DNA from: Papio anubis
Lineage: Eukaryota > Chordata > Mammalia > Primates > Cercopithecidae
DNA length: 64,000 nucleotides
Assembly: GCF_008728515.1 (NCBI RefSeq)
Contig: NC_044991.1
Coordinates: forward strand, 42,612,968 to 42,676,967
Direction of reading: 5' to 3'
Shown here piece after piece: positions 1-10,089 of this stretch; the stretch's first letter is position 1; each line of letters opens with the position of its first letter. A program made the position numbers and the translations under genes. Under the pieces are notes generated by a model. It ran no database searches. It was not told the DNA's origin and worked only from the letters and a program-made list of their open reading frames with translations.

Positions 1-968
1 CAAATCTTTTAAAGAGGTACACTTGTGTGGCTCCAGATGATGCAACCTTTAACAATGTTATTTTACTCCTGCTTAGGGGGTTAAAAATCAATATGACATG
101 TGACCTCCTTGTAAATTTTTTTTTTTTCTAAAACCAAGAAGCAAAGTACTCCACTTAGTGCAGTTTTAATTAAACTGAATACATTATAAAACACTCTCCT
201 AATTTGCTTTGCCTAGAAAATGTTTTTTAAAGTGTTACAAATCAATCAACTAATTGAGCTATGTAGTAGGAAATGCAGATGGCATCTCGTTACTCTGTGT
301 TTTCACTCTGCCAACCAAGTGCCTCTTCATAGACAGGGTTTGTGTTGAGGCTGGCAATTTGCATTCCATAGTATCAGTGGGGGGTTGTCATAGGCAGTGC
401 CAGAGGCTACCAAGGAACAGCAACACAAAATGCATGGACCAAGAGCAGGGATTGTGTGTGGAGAATGTGGCAAGGAGACAGAGGTGGCATAACCAGGATA
501 GCTCCCTGCAGCTTGAGGTACCATCTATTCTATATTGGACTAAGAGCAGATGGTTTTATCTGCCCATTTGGAGTGGCTCAACAGGAAGCAAGATCATACC
601 TGCTTTGGGGATTTATTTTTTCCCGGTATCTAATACAGGAAGAGGTTAGAGTTTATTTCCTGCTGTTCCCTTTCCATTTAATCCAATAAATACTAATTCA
701 ATATGAGGCACTCCACCCAGTGCCGGGAAGACATGTTGACTGATAATGGACAATTTAATACCTTTGCTCTTGAGCGGCTTTCATGCAACAGCATTTATTG
801 AGTGCACATGTTTTCAGGCACAATGTTGGGTACATGATAATCAAAGTCAAATCTCTCTCCCTTCAAGGGTCTTCCAGTTTAATAGAGAAACATATGCCAA
901 AAGTCATTGTACAATATTATTTTATGTTATTCATGAATGAGACAAGCATGGAGAAAGAACTAGTTTTG
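1..968. other. Non-coding flank without a recognisable gene
   Basis: No exon-like reading frame, splice-flanked open stretch or conserved protein can be seen. Open frames at 254-649 and 456-689 have no recognisable domain and overlap one another. The only repeat-like part is a weak L2 3' end at about 775-905. I read the rest as ordinary intergenic or intronic DNA. Confidence 0.6.
775..905 (-). repeat. L2 LINE 3' end remnant
   Basis: The stretch reads like the reverse complement of the L2 3' terminus. It has 'gcatttattgagtgcac', then a diverged form of the 'ccaggcacTGTgctgggtac' segment, then a diverged 'cttccagtttaatagag' block. Divergence is high, as expected for an L2 predating the mammalian radiation. 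The limits are approximate. Confidence 0.4.
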
Positions 969-1268
969 GGCCGGGCGCGGTGGCTCAAGCCTGTAATCCC
1001 AGCACTTTGGGAGGCCGAGACGGGCGGATCACAAGGTCAGGAGATCGAGACCATCCTGGCTAACACGGCGAAACCCCATCTCTACTAAAAACACAAAAAA
1101 TTAGCCGGGCGAGGTGGCGGCGCCTGTGGTCCCAGCTACTCGGGAGGCTGAGGCAGGAGAATGGCGGGAACCCGGGAGGCGGAGCTTGCAGTGAGCTGAG
1201 ATCTGGCCACTGCACTCCAGCCTGGGCGACAGAGCGCGACTCCGTCTCAAAAAAAAAAAAAAAAAAAG
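969..1268 (+). mobile_element. AluY SINE, Old World monkey type
   Basis: Full-length dimeric Alu starting ggccgggcgcgg and ending in a 3' A tail. It is flanked by a 12-bp target-site duplication, gaactagttttg, at 957-968 and 1269-1280. The A and B box regions of the Pol III promoter are recognisable in the left arm. Many CpGs survive, so it is young. The variants ctcaagcctg, gagacgggcgg and gagctgagatctggcc differ from the human AluY consensus as I know it and match cercopithecid AluY subfamilies. The exact subfamily would need an alignment. Confidence 0.93.
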
Positions 1269-1624
1269 GAACTAGTTTTGCCTGGGAGGTTTTTGAGTCC
1301 TTCGTAGAGGAATCAGAGGGTAGAGTATATTCCAGGGAACATGCATATGGGCTTTAGTGATGAAGGAAGTGTACCATAACCTGAAATGTAAAATCTACTC
1401 ATTTTTGGAAGCTACCCAACAAGCTTCTCTTTACAGTTCACATTATGACTGTTCTCTCCAATGTTGAATTACATACTTAAACTTCTTCTTACATTTGAGG
1501 TTGTTCTAGTTTAAAGCACTGCTTTGTTCTACACACTCAGGACTCATGGCAACCCACATCTGAAATGCACCATGGCGAATTCTGATGACTCAGCAGCCAT
1601 ATCCTCACCTGCTCTAGAACCATT

Positions 1625-2125
1625 CCCAAAGCATGGCTCCCAACCCAGAAACATCACTGTCTCCCGATAACTTGTTAGAAATGCAAATTCCTGGCTGTGT
1701 GCGGTGGCTCATGCCTATAATTTCAGCACTTTGGGAGGCCGATGCAGGTGGAGGAGGTTCACCTGAGGTCGGGAGTTCAAGACCAGCCTGGCCAACATGG
1801 CGAAACCTCATCTCTATGAAAAATACACAAATTAGCTGGCTGTGGTGGTGTGCACCTGTAATCCCAACTACTCAGGAGGCTAAGGTAGGAGAATTGCTTA
1901 AACCTGGGAGGCAGAGGTTGTAGTGAGCCAAGATTACACCACTGGACTCCAGCCTGGAAGGCAGAGCTAGATTCCATCTCAAAAAAACAAAACAAAGCAA
2001 AAAACCCCAGCAAATTCCTGGGCCCCATCTCAGACCAACAGAATCAGAAACTTTGGGGGTGGGCTCAACAATCTTGTTTGAAGAATCCCTCCAGGTGATT
2101 CTAATGTAGGTTAACATTTGAAATA
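1625..2125. mobile_element. MER5-like hAT-Charlie DNA transposon, split by an Alu
   Basis: The two halves, 1625-1692 and 2010-2125, read as one MER5A/B-type non-autonomous element. They contain 'aacttgttagaaatgcaaattc' and then 'cagaatcagaaactttgggggtggg' and 'ccctccaggtgattctaatg', all hallmarks of the family. The halves are separated by an Alu whose target-site duplication, gcaaattcctg, is MER5 sequence. The order of insertion is therefore unambiguous. Orientation is left undefined because the element is short and terminally symmetric. Confidence 0.8.
1693..2009 (+). mobile_element. Alu SINE (AluS-like) inside MER5
   Basis: Dimeric Alu with mid-level divergence: 'ggctgtgtgcggtggctcatgcc' at the start, left and right arms both present, and a tail of A runs broken by C. 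The target-site duplication gcaaattcctg occurs at 1683-1693 and 2010-2020. Its S-type features and CpG decay make it older than the AluY at 969. With the opposite-strand Alu at 2257 it forms an inverted pair. Confidence 0.9.
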
Positions 2126-2256
2126 TAATTCTTTAGGGTATACATAATGGCCAGGGCAACAACATGCCACTGAGATGAGTTCTATTTAGATGGCACTTAA
2201 AAAAAAAAAAAAAAAAAGATTGAACACATTCTTTCTACCCAAGTTAGACTAGGCTC

Positions 2257-2568
2257 TTTTTTTTTTTTTTTTTTGAGACAGAGTCTCTGTTGCCCTGACT
2301 TGAGTGCAGTGGCTCAAGCCTGGGTGACAGAAATCTCAGATCACTGCATCCTCTGCCTCACAGGCTCAGATGATTCTCCTGCCTCAGCCTTCTGAGTACC
2401 TGGGATTACAGGCACGCGTTATCATGCCCAGCTAATTTTTGTATTTTTAGTAGAGATGGGGTTTTACCATGTTGGCCAGGCTGGTCTTGAACTCCCGACT
2501 TCAAGTGATTCATTCACCTTGGCCTCCCAAAGTGCTGGGATTACAGGCGTGAGCCACCACGCTCGGCC
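2257..2568 (-). mobile_element. Alu SINE (AluS-like), minus strand
   Basis: Begins with a poly(T) run followed by gagacagagtctctg and ends 'gagccaccacgctcggcc', so the element lies on the minus strand. Near 2310-2340 there is a small scrambled insertion ('caagcctgggtgacagaaatctc') resembling a piece of the Alu right arm in the wrong place. Imperfect target-site duplications, agactaggctcttt at about 2247 and agactaagttcttt at about 2570, flank it with two mismatches. Confidence 0.9.
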
Positions 2569-2569
2569 C

Positions 2570-2885
2570 AGACTAAGTTCTTTAGGAATGTCAACGGACC
2601 AATTTTGCTGATTTATGTTTTCCCTAAAGAAACCATGATTTTTGGCTACATGTAAAAGGAAAGAAAAAAACACAAAAAACAAACTTTAGTTGGGAGTCAT
2701 GTAGAGAAAACATCTTGGCTATTTCACTTTTCAATAAGTAATACTTTACATTTAAATATCTATTACAAATTATGCCTGTAGCACTAAGATAGATGCAGTA
2801 ATTTGATCTATACCATTCATTATGTATGTTAAGTAACTATTACATGAGTCATTCATATCTTCTCTCTCTTTACATGTTTTTTGTA
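2570..2885. other. AT-rich non-coding stretch, nothing recognised
   Basis: Short unique-looking DNA between an Alu and L1 fragments. It has no open frame with a recognisable domain, no RNA gene and no simple repeat. Confidence 0.5.
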
Positions 2886-3040
2886 AGCTTGATCTATCAG
2901 ATTTTGGGAGAGATGTACTAAAATATCTTGTGATGATTATAGATTTGTCAACTTTTCCCTATAATTCTGACCATTTTTACTTCATATATTTTAAATTCAA
3001 GTTGCTAGGTACTTGCAAGTGTTTATTTATTAAAAATTCC
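2885..3040 (-). mobile_element. L1 ORF2 5' fragment, antisense
   Basis: The text from 'cttgatctatcagattttgggagag' to 'tgctaggtacttgcaagtg' matches the reverse complement of the L1 ORF2 endonuclease region (normally cttgatctatcagttactgagag...). Divergence is high, so it is an old L1M-type piece. It abuts a sense L1 3' end at about 3048. The two could be one 5'-inverted insertion with a large internal gap, or two unrelated fragments; I cannot decide. Confidence 0.55.
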
Positions 3041-3047
3041 TTTAAAA

Positions 3048-3775
3048 ATGTGAGCCATGCAAATCAAACACACGATGAGCTACCATCTCACACCAGTCAG
3101 AACAACTATTACTAAAATGTCAAAGACAACAGATGCTAGTGAGGCTGCAGAGAAAAAGGAATGTTTATACACGGCTCGTGGAACGGTAAATTAGTTCAGC
3201 CATTGTGGAAAGCAGGTTGGAGATTTCTCAAAGAACTTGAAACAGAATTACCATTCAACCCAGCAATCCTATTCCTTGGTATATATCCAAAAGAAAGTAA
3301 ATCATTCTACCACAAAGACATATGTACTTGTATGTTCACTGCAGCACTATTCACAATAGCAAAGTCATGGAATCAACATAGATGCCCATCAACAGTGGAT
3401 TGGATAAAGAAAATGTGGTACATATATACCATGGAATATTACCTAGCCATAAAAAGAATGAAATCATGTACTTTGCAGCAACATGGATGCAGCTGGAGGC
3501 CATTATACTAAGTGAATTAACACAGGAGCAGAAAACCTAATACTCCATGTTCTCACTTGTATGTGAGAGCTAAATATTGGGTACTCATGGACATAAAGAT
3601 GACAACAGTAGACACTGGGGACTACTGGGGATGGGGAAGGAAGTGGAGCTTCCTGTTGGGTACAATGCTATTTTGATGCAGGGTCAATTTTACCCCAAAC
3701 CTCAGCATCATGCAATGTGCCCATTTAAAAATCTGCACGTGTACCTCCTGAATCTAAAATAAGAAGTTGAAAATA
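3048..3775 (+). mobile_element. L1 3' end (ORF2 C-terminus plus 3'UTR)
   Basis: Sense L1 from 'aatcaaacacacgatgagctacc' through the ORF2 C-terminal coding remnant to the 3'UTR ending 'ctgcacgtgtacctcctgaatctaaaataa'. The frame at 3161-3511 encodes degraded L1 ORF2 C-terminus, for example LVQPLWKAGWRFLKELE and KMWYIYTMEYYLAIKR. The 3' end wording suggests L1MA/L1PB age. The 5' side is truncated or rearranged. Confidence 0.85.
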
Positions 3776-3894
3776 TATTTAAAATATTAATATAATATCA
3801 TATATGCTGTCATCCCAGAAAAAAATGCCTTAAGATCTACACATGGTCAATTGCATTTGCTTTGCAAAAAAGTATAAATTTGTTTCTCATTTAC

Positions 3895-3965
3895 AAAGTA
3901 TACATGTATGTGTATAATCTATACATATACATACATATGTAACTATACATACATATACAAACAAA
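3895..3965. repeat. TA/CA-rich simple repeat
   Basis: Alternating purine-pyrimidine tract built from acatatacatacatatg-type units with several short self-complementary blocks. It is a degenerate microsatellite. Confidence 0.7.
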
Positions 3966-5370
3966 CTCCTTCTCCCACTCTAATTCAGCATTACTCTCTT
4001 CATAGGCTAAATCTTCTCATAGTTCATCCTCCCGTCTCTAAGATTGGCTCAGCACATTGGAAGGATCCAGTGTGCACACAGTAATGAAGTAGGAACAATT
4101 ATGAGAGAAACAGAACCTTGGTGAGGTACTGTGATTTAAATGAACTTCCTGTGAGAGGACATCATAAAAAAATATACAAGTGATTCCAGCAAAATGGAGT
4201 CCCCCACCACAGAGGGGTAGTGATAAAGTTTGATACAAGAAATGACATTTGGGTTTATTTCAGTTCAGAAACGAAGATTTTTTCACTAAAGAAGAAACCA
4301 TGCAATGAAAAAGATAATCTTGCATAGTGAGTGAATCACCAATCTTCGAAGTCAGGACCTTTGATAGAGAAACTGGTACAGAGAGTGGGCAGGTTCTGTA
4401 ATTGGACTGCTCATACTGGAACAGAAATCCATGTGTATGTGGTTTGTATGATTCTTTTCCTGCCATTGACACAAGAGAAATCACAAGTAAAGGGAAACAT
4501 ATTTGTCTTGACAGGAGCCGGGGCTTTGATTTATCTCTAACTGATTATGGGAATAACACTATAGACTACTTTTCTTTGCAACTATTCCCCATCCCCCCCG
4601 CAAAAAAAAAAAAAAAGGAAAAGAAAAAAGGTTGCAGTTAGGCAGTTTAAAGGGTTCCTAAAAGGAAACTGGTATATTTTCCTTGGGTAGAAAATACTAA
4701 AATACCTATAACCTAAGCAGCTTTGAGTTCAGATCAACTAGGGAAGAGCTGCTCTGAAGATTAGATATTTGTAAAGATCTTTGCAAACTAAAAACTCTAA
4801 TGCAAATATTAAACATCTCTGTACGCATTAAGTATTTATAATCAACTAGGTGCAAAGCCTGAACTACATAATGATACTCCAAGTTAAAGATGTCGGTCCG
4901 AGTTCCAGAACTGTGGAAATTTATGGAACCTTGATATAATTTCAGCTTCTCTACTACAGAGTGGAGAGTAATAGAAATGGAAGCCATGTACCTCATTCTT
5001 TTTTTCACAGCACATTTGATGTACACTGATTGAAAAAAAAAAAAAACTCTGACATACGCAGCTAACACAAAAACCAGCTGCAACCTAGATAGGATGGGCT
5101 GCAGCTGGGTTTCGTGTCGCTCTTACCCCACTTTTATGACACTTTCTCATTATATCATTCCTGGATGTTCCGGTCAGGAGAGAAATTCTGAACCAAGAAG
5201 AGACTTCCATAATATATTTTAGGCTTTATGTAGAGCCTTCAAAGCTACAGTTTTCTGTTACATCTTAGCAATTTATGCTCAAACAATATAACTAACTTGT
5301 CAAAAGGGTAAATCTAGAGACAATATTAGGACATTCTTAGAAGAGGATAAAAGGGAAGCATCTCTTGTCT
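3966..5370. other. Unique-looking non-coding DNA
   Basis: No gene, RNA gene or clear interspersed repeat was recognised. Open frames at 4038-4238, 4260-4484, 4402-4641 and 4706-5083 show no domain and overlap each other on opposite strands. A-runs occur at about 4602-4616 and 5033-5045. A short imperfect inverted repeat (accagctgc / gcagctggg) lies at about 5074-5110. Confidence 0.5.
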
Positions 5371-5511
5371 TTGTCCCCAAGAAAACATAGTTTTCATAGA
5401 TTTAATTTAATAAAAATTTAAAAACCCTGGAAATAGTAAGTATGTTACTCTTCAATGAACAACTGATTAATAGCTTGGGAAAGAGTTCAGTGCATACTTC
5501 TAGCTACATAG
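5371..5511 (+). repeat. Source copy of a ~140-bp inverted duplication
   Basis: This segment, containing 'ctgattaatagcttggg' and ending 'ttctagctacatag', reappears in reverse complement at 6350-6489. About 20 differences over roughly 140 bp were counted by eye, with a core of over 25 identical bases. It lies outside the L1 and the other copy lies inside it, so I infer that this is the donor. An unrecognised repeat family inserted twice is the alternative. Confidence 0.8.
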
Positions 5512-5624
5512 TGTTATTATTTTCTTCTCTTTCAAATATCAATATACATATGTTATGATAAAGTAATAAAAATGTTACTTTTACTGTGGGTAAACATTAG
5601 TACCTGAATCATGTCATTGTTTGA

Positions 5625-7119
5625 ATTTATTTTTAAATTGATACATTATAATTATACATCTCTTTGGGGTAAAATTTGACACTTTAATACATATACATGT
5701 GTTATAAATGATCAAATCCAGGTATTCAATGTGACCATCACCTCATGTATTCATCATTGCTTTTTGTTGAGGACATTCACATTCAAAAGCTTATCTTCGT
5801 GCTATTTTGTAATATATCATATCTTATTGTTTATCTTTGCAATAGAATCCCAGATCTTACTCATCTATTCTAATTGTAACTTTGTACGCGTTGACCAATC
5901 TCTCCCATTCTCTTCTCCCCTATCTCCTCCCATCTCTGGTAACCACTGTTCTACTCTCTGCTTCTGTAATAAACAAACAAAACAAAAAAACTCTTAAAAT
6001 ATTTTCTGTTATTGTTGTTGTTTTTTTAGATTCCATAGATGAGGTATTTGTGCTGTCCTCCAGATCCATCCATGTCGTCCCAAATGACAGGATTTCATTT
6101 TTTCTAATAGCCAAATAGTTTTTCGTTGTTGGTTAATAGATATACCACATTTTCTTTATCCATTCATCCATTTTTAGATATTTGGGTTGATTCTATATCT
6201 TGGCTGTTGTGAACAGGGCTGCAATAAACATGGGAATGTAGATATTTCTTCAACACACTGATTTCATTTCCTTTGAATATATAGTATACCAGTAATGGAG
6301 TTGCTGGATTATATACTATTTCTATTCTTATTTTTTTTTGAGGTACCTCCTGTGTAGCTAGAAGTATGACTGAACTCTTTCCCAAGCTATTAATCAGTTG
6401 TTTATTGAAGGGTAACTTATTTACTATTTCCAGAATTTTAAAAATTTTGTCAAATTAAAACTATGAAAACTGTGTTTTCATGAAGACAATCCCACCAACA
6501 GTGTGTAGGTATTCTCTTTTCTCTACATTTTAGCCGACACTTGTGGGTTTTTAAAAAGTATTTTTAATTATAGCCATTCTCATTGGAGTGAGATGGTATC
6601 TGATGGTGTTTAGACTTGTATTTTCCTGATGATCAGAGATGCTGAACACTTTTTCATGTACCTGTTGGCTATTTGAATGCCTTCTTCTGAGAAATGTCTG
6701 TTAAGGTCTTTTGCCTGTTTTTAATTGGGCTATTTGTGGTTTTGCTCTTGAATTGTTTAAGTTCCTTATATATTCTTGGTATCAGCTCCTTGTCAGATGT
6801 ATAGTTTGCAAATATTATTTCCCATTCTGTAGGCTGTCTCTTTACTCTGTTAATTGTTTCCTTTGCTGTGAAAGAGGTTTTTAGTTTAATGTAGTCTTAT
6901 TTGTCTACTTTTGTTTTTGTTTCCTGTGCTTTTGAGGTCTTATTTTAAAAGTCCTTGCCCAGGCCAATGTCGTAAAGCATTCCTCTGTGTCTTCTTCTGG
7001 TAGTTTCATAGTTTTGAGCTTCTTATTTAAGCCTTTAATCATTTGAGCTGATTTTTGTGTGTAGCGAGAGACAGGTGTCTAGTCTCATTCTTCTGCCTTT
7101 GGATATTCAATATTCCCAG
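5625..7119 (-). mobile_element. L1 3' end, minus strand, L1MA/MB-like
   Basis: The left part (about 5625-5960) is the reverse complement of an L1M 3'UTR, with 'atttttaaattgatacattataattatacat' and 'tgatcaaatccaggtattcaatg' forms. From about 6020 it is antisense ORF2 C-terminus, for example 'gatccatccatgtcgtcccaaatgacagg' and 'ggctgttgtgaacagggctgcaataaacatggg', running to about 7119. About 35-40 bp of expected L1 sequence around 6350 is replaced by a 140-bp inverted copy of nearby flank. No frame is intact. Confidence 0.88.
6350..6489 (-). repeat. Inverted copy of 5371-5511 replacing L1 sequence
   Basis: Reverse complement of 5371-5511 embedded in the antisense L1. L1 text is recognisable immediately to the left ('ttttttttgaggtacctcc') and right ('tcccaccaacagtgtgtag'). 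The roughly 37 nt normally between those points is missing. The pair forms an inverted repeat with a spacer of about 840 bp. Confidence 0.8.
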
Positions 7120-7399
7120 GACTGTTATTGTTTTAATGTAATGAAAGAGCTCTACATGTGTAATCACCTCTCATTTTGTAAGAAGAAGCTTTTTAACCCA
7201 TGTCACAGGTAACGGCTGATCTTCCTCATTCTCTGGGCCAAACTTCAGCCTTTAGGGAAAGTTTATATTCTCAATAAATAAAACAATTAGCCAAACTAAG
7301 AAAAATATTTTCTCGAAGTATAGGAGCTGAGAAAAATGACAGATACCAATGAAAAGTCAATGTCAGAAAAAGCTCTCACTCCTTGATTCCTATAAATTT

Positions 7400-7860
7400 A
7401 TTCTTTTTAAAAATTCAGTACATATCTATTAAACACCCACTTTGTGATAGGTAGTCTCCTAAATTTTAGGGATAAAAATTAATATTATATTTGGAATAAA
7501 CAGGAAATAAGCAAGTAAATATGTAACAGAGAAATATAATTTCAAATAGTGACAAGTGCTATAAAGAAAGTGAAAATGGCTGTTGTGACAGCAAGTGATT
7601 GAGAATCCTTGCACATAATCACTCAAAAAGTTTCATACTCTTTCATTACAGACCAGCAATTGTCTGGATGCACTGAACAAACTGAAAAAATTAATAAGCA
7701 CTTACTCTATGCCAGCTAATACAGAGGATTATAAAAAACAATGTAAGATATTCCATTGTCCTCAAGAAAGCAAGATGTTAAAACAGACAAGTTATTAATC
7801 CAAAAGTTAATTAACAGTTCAAGTCAAGAACATATAAAAATGTCATGGAGACATGAAAAT
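7400..7860 (-). repeat. L2 LINE 3' remnants, antisense
   Basis: Two diverged L2 3'-end-like blocks. At about 7400-7600 'catatctattaaacacccactttgtgataggtag' is followed by 'aaataagcaagtaaatatg' and 'agtgacaagtgctataaag'. At about 7685-7860 'aataagcacttactctatgccagc' is followed by 'ttgtcctcaagaaagcaag'. Both match the reverse complement of the L2 3' end in word order. Boundaries are rough. Confidence 0.45.
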
Positions 7861-7864
7861 AATA

Positions 7865-8050
7865 ATGGTGAGAGCTAACTTTTATGTGTTAGGGAGGTGC
7901 TTTGTATCTATTGTCACTAATTCTACGTTCCTTATATTACAGATGAGCAAACCAAAGTTTGAATGTCTTCACAGACTTGTCCAAAGTTATACGGTTGACA
8001 AATGGTGGAATGAAGATTAAAGCCTGCTCTTCTTACCACAGCCCTCTGCC
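7865..8050 (-). repeat. MIR SINE, antisense
   Basis: The order of motifs fits the reverse complement of MIR: 'gagctaacttttatgtg', 'ttacagatgagcaaacc', 'cttgtccaaagttata' and 'caaatggtggaatgaagattaaagcc', the last corresponding to the 'gtggcagagctgggattcgaacc' block. It is an ancient, heavily diverged element. Confidence 0.55.
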
Positions 8051-8491
8051 TCCCCACACAGCATATATGTGTTTGTCAAAATATCATTACAGACAATTTC
8101 TCCTGGGTCTTGATTCAGAATAATAGTGGGCAAAATTATTCAGATCAAACTTCTTAATAAAATATGAACAATGTTGGAACACGCTTGAATGGAAGCCTGT
8201 AACTAGACAGAAGTGGAATATTAAGGTAACAAAGATGCTTATGTCCTGAAGTCACTGGTCAATACTGCATACATGGGCTTCAATTCAGAGCCACAGGTGG
8301 TGAGAGGAACAGAAGTCAATGTCCATGGCCTACGCCAGGGAGGAGTCTTACAAGAAACACTTCCTTTTGAAGCTTCAAAAGGCTACATTTTGAAAGAAGG
8401 CTGAACTAATTATAACCTACACTCCACCACAAGCCCCGAATACAAGGGGATAACAGAGAAGTTTTCTGTGGTGATGAGTGGAGCAGGACAG

Positions 8492-8560
8492 AAAAAAAAA
8501 AAAAAAAAAAAAAGAGAAAGAAACAAAGGAAAGAAGGAAGGAAGGAAGGGAAAAAGGAAA
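8492..8560. repeat. Poly(A) tract followed by GGAA repeat
   Basis: 22 consecutive A (8492-8513) are followed by purine-only sequence with tandem gaag/ggaa units to about 8560. This could be the remains of a retrotransposon tail, but no element is recognisable upstream. Confidence 0.85.
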
Positions 8561-8989
8561 ATTCCTTGAGCGATTGTGGACATTGATTGGCTCTTTAATG
8601 TATTTGAACCCAGAGCCTGGACTAGTGATGGAATTTAAGTCACAAAATTGGACTGAAGTAGTCCCAGACTGACAGTGCCCCATTCTCTGTAGGAGGTATA
8701 TTTTAGATCTTGAGGAATCTTCCCAAGTTATTTCTAAGGGCAATGGGCAAGAAGCTGTCTTATATAAGAAGATGCATTAAGAAAGGAAATAACACGGTCA
8801 GAACTAGCATGGCAGACAGCAGAAAGAGATCTGCACACACTTCAGACACTGGGATTTTTAGTACACATTTTAAAAGAGCTATGCTTACCCTGTGTATAAG
8901 AATAAATGAAAAACTTAAAAATATCTGCAGAGGACAAAACCCTATAAAACAGGATAGCAGAATTTAAAAAGAAAACTAGAAAAAAGAAA

Positions 8990-9345
8990 CAAAATTGAAT
9001 TATCTACTCAAAGCTTTTCTGCTGTCAAGAAAGCAAAAATGGCCCCTCTCACCACTCTTTCAACATTGTACTAGAAGTACTAGTTAGCGTAATAAGATAA
9101 GAAAAGGAAACAAAGGTATACAAATTGGAAAGGAAGAAATAAAGCTGTCTTTGTTCATCCACGCTATGATCGTCTATGTGGAAAATCCGAGAACTGACAA
9201 AAAAAACTTCCAGAAATAATAAGCAATTGTAGTAAAGTTGCAGGATTCAAATTTAATATATAAAAGTCCATTGCTTTTCCATCAACAAGCAATAATACAA
9301 GAGCCCTAAACAAAATTTTCCTGACACATTAAAATAAACATAACA
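8990..9345 (+). mobile_element. Old L1 ORF2 fragment, reverse-transcriptase region
   Basis: Diverged sense L1M text: 'ctctcaccactctttcaacattgtactagaagta', then 'acaaattggaaaggaagaaataaagctgtc', then a decayed form of the FADD-encoding region and 'gttgcaggattcaaatttaatatataaaa'. Frames are destroyed. It ends where an unidentified block begins at 9346. Confidence 0.75.
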
Positions 9346-10085
9346 ATACTGTTTAAAAACATGAATTGTATCATGTTACTACTGGGTTCGTCCAGGAATT
9401 CAAATTTAGTTTTTCTTTAAATACAGTCATCTTCATTCAGCACTAAGGAGTCTCGATACTGGCCAAAAACCTATGTGTGATCTTTCAAGACTGACCATAG
9501 GTAATTGCCAAACCTTTACCTGAGAGGCCTCATCAGCGAAAACCATCTTCCCCACACCTGCTTTGGTATACATTGCCGTCTTTGAAGAGTATTGCAGTCA
9601 GGGACTCAAATGCTATCAGCTGGCCATGTTCTTACTCACGTCTGCATTCTTAGTCTTGGTACCTACATTCAGAGGCCTCCTAATTGGGGGCCTTCAGCAG
9701 ACATTTTTCTCAGGTGCTGAGACCTCCTTATTATGGTAGAGGGAGGAACCTTGAGGATAATCTTTTTCACTGTGACTCAGTACTCAATACCTTCCACTAC
9801 TAACCTTCCCACCCTCCTGTTTATGGTCCATAAACAGAAGGAGCTTTTTGTTTTGGACTCCCTTAGCAATAAGGAGATTCATCATGTCTGTGTTGATCCA
9901 TCTGACCATGGACGGTGCCATTCTAAACAAACAACGGAACAGTAGGGAAGTCAGTGCTTTCCCCAGTTGAGTATCTTGCTTATATTATTGCACTACTGAT
10001 GAAAATCTTGACTGTTACTTTCATTTTGGCTTATTTTCTTCATGGACCACTCGAACTGACAGCTCAGCTCTCAGTCTGGCTCAGC
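9346..10085. other. Unidentified 0.74-kb block between two L1 pieces
   Basis: This block resembles neither L1 nor any repeat I can name. Its composition is less A-rich than its neighbours. One forward frame stays open for about 66 codons (roughly 9533-9735) and reads as mildly hydrophobic, including PALVYIAVFEEY and LTSAFLVLVPTFRGLLIGG. A different frame is open at 9733-9945. Neither shows a known family. It could be unique DNA, a fragment of an old DNA transposon or ERV, or part of a decayed processed pseudogene; I cannot tell which. Confidence 0.4.
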
Positions 10086-10089
10086 TCTT

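Larger units (their letters stand above)
7120..8989. other. Non-coding stretch with ancient L2/MIR and an A-GGAA tract
   Basis: No gene was recognised. It holds L2-like antisense remnants, one MIR and a simple repeat, each listed separately. The frames at 8417-8743, 8478-8672 and 8710-8967 cross the poly(A)/GGAA tract or lack any domain, so I do not call them. Confidence 0.5.

Noticed and set aside
2885..3775. Third twin-primed L1
   Set aside because: The antisense piece comes from the endonuclease region and the sense piece from the C-terminus, leaving a gap of over 2 kb and no clear duplications. Two unrelated fragments are as likely.
4706..5083. 125-codon minus-strand frame
   Set aside because: In unique DNA but no recognisable domain, no Kozak or splice support, and an ordinary chance length for AT-rich DNA.
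8492..8560. Processed pseudogene tail
   Set aside because: The A run has no recognisable mRNA-derived sequence upstream and no target-site duplication that I could find.
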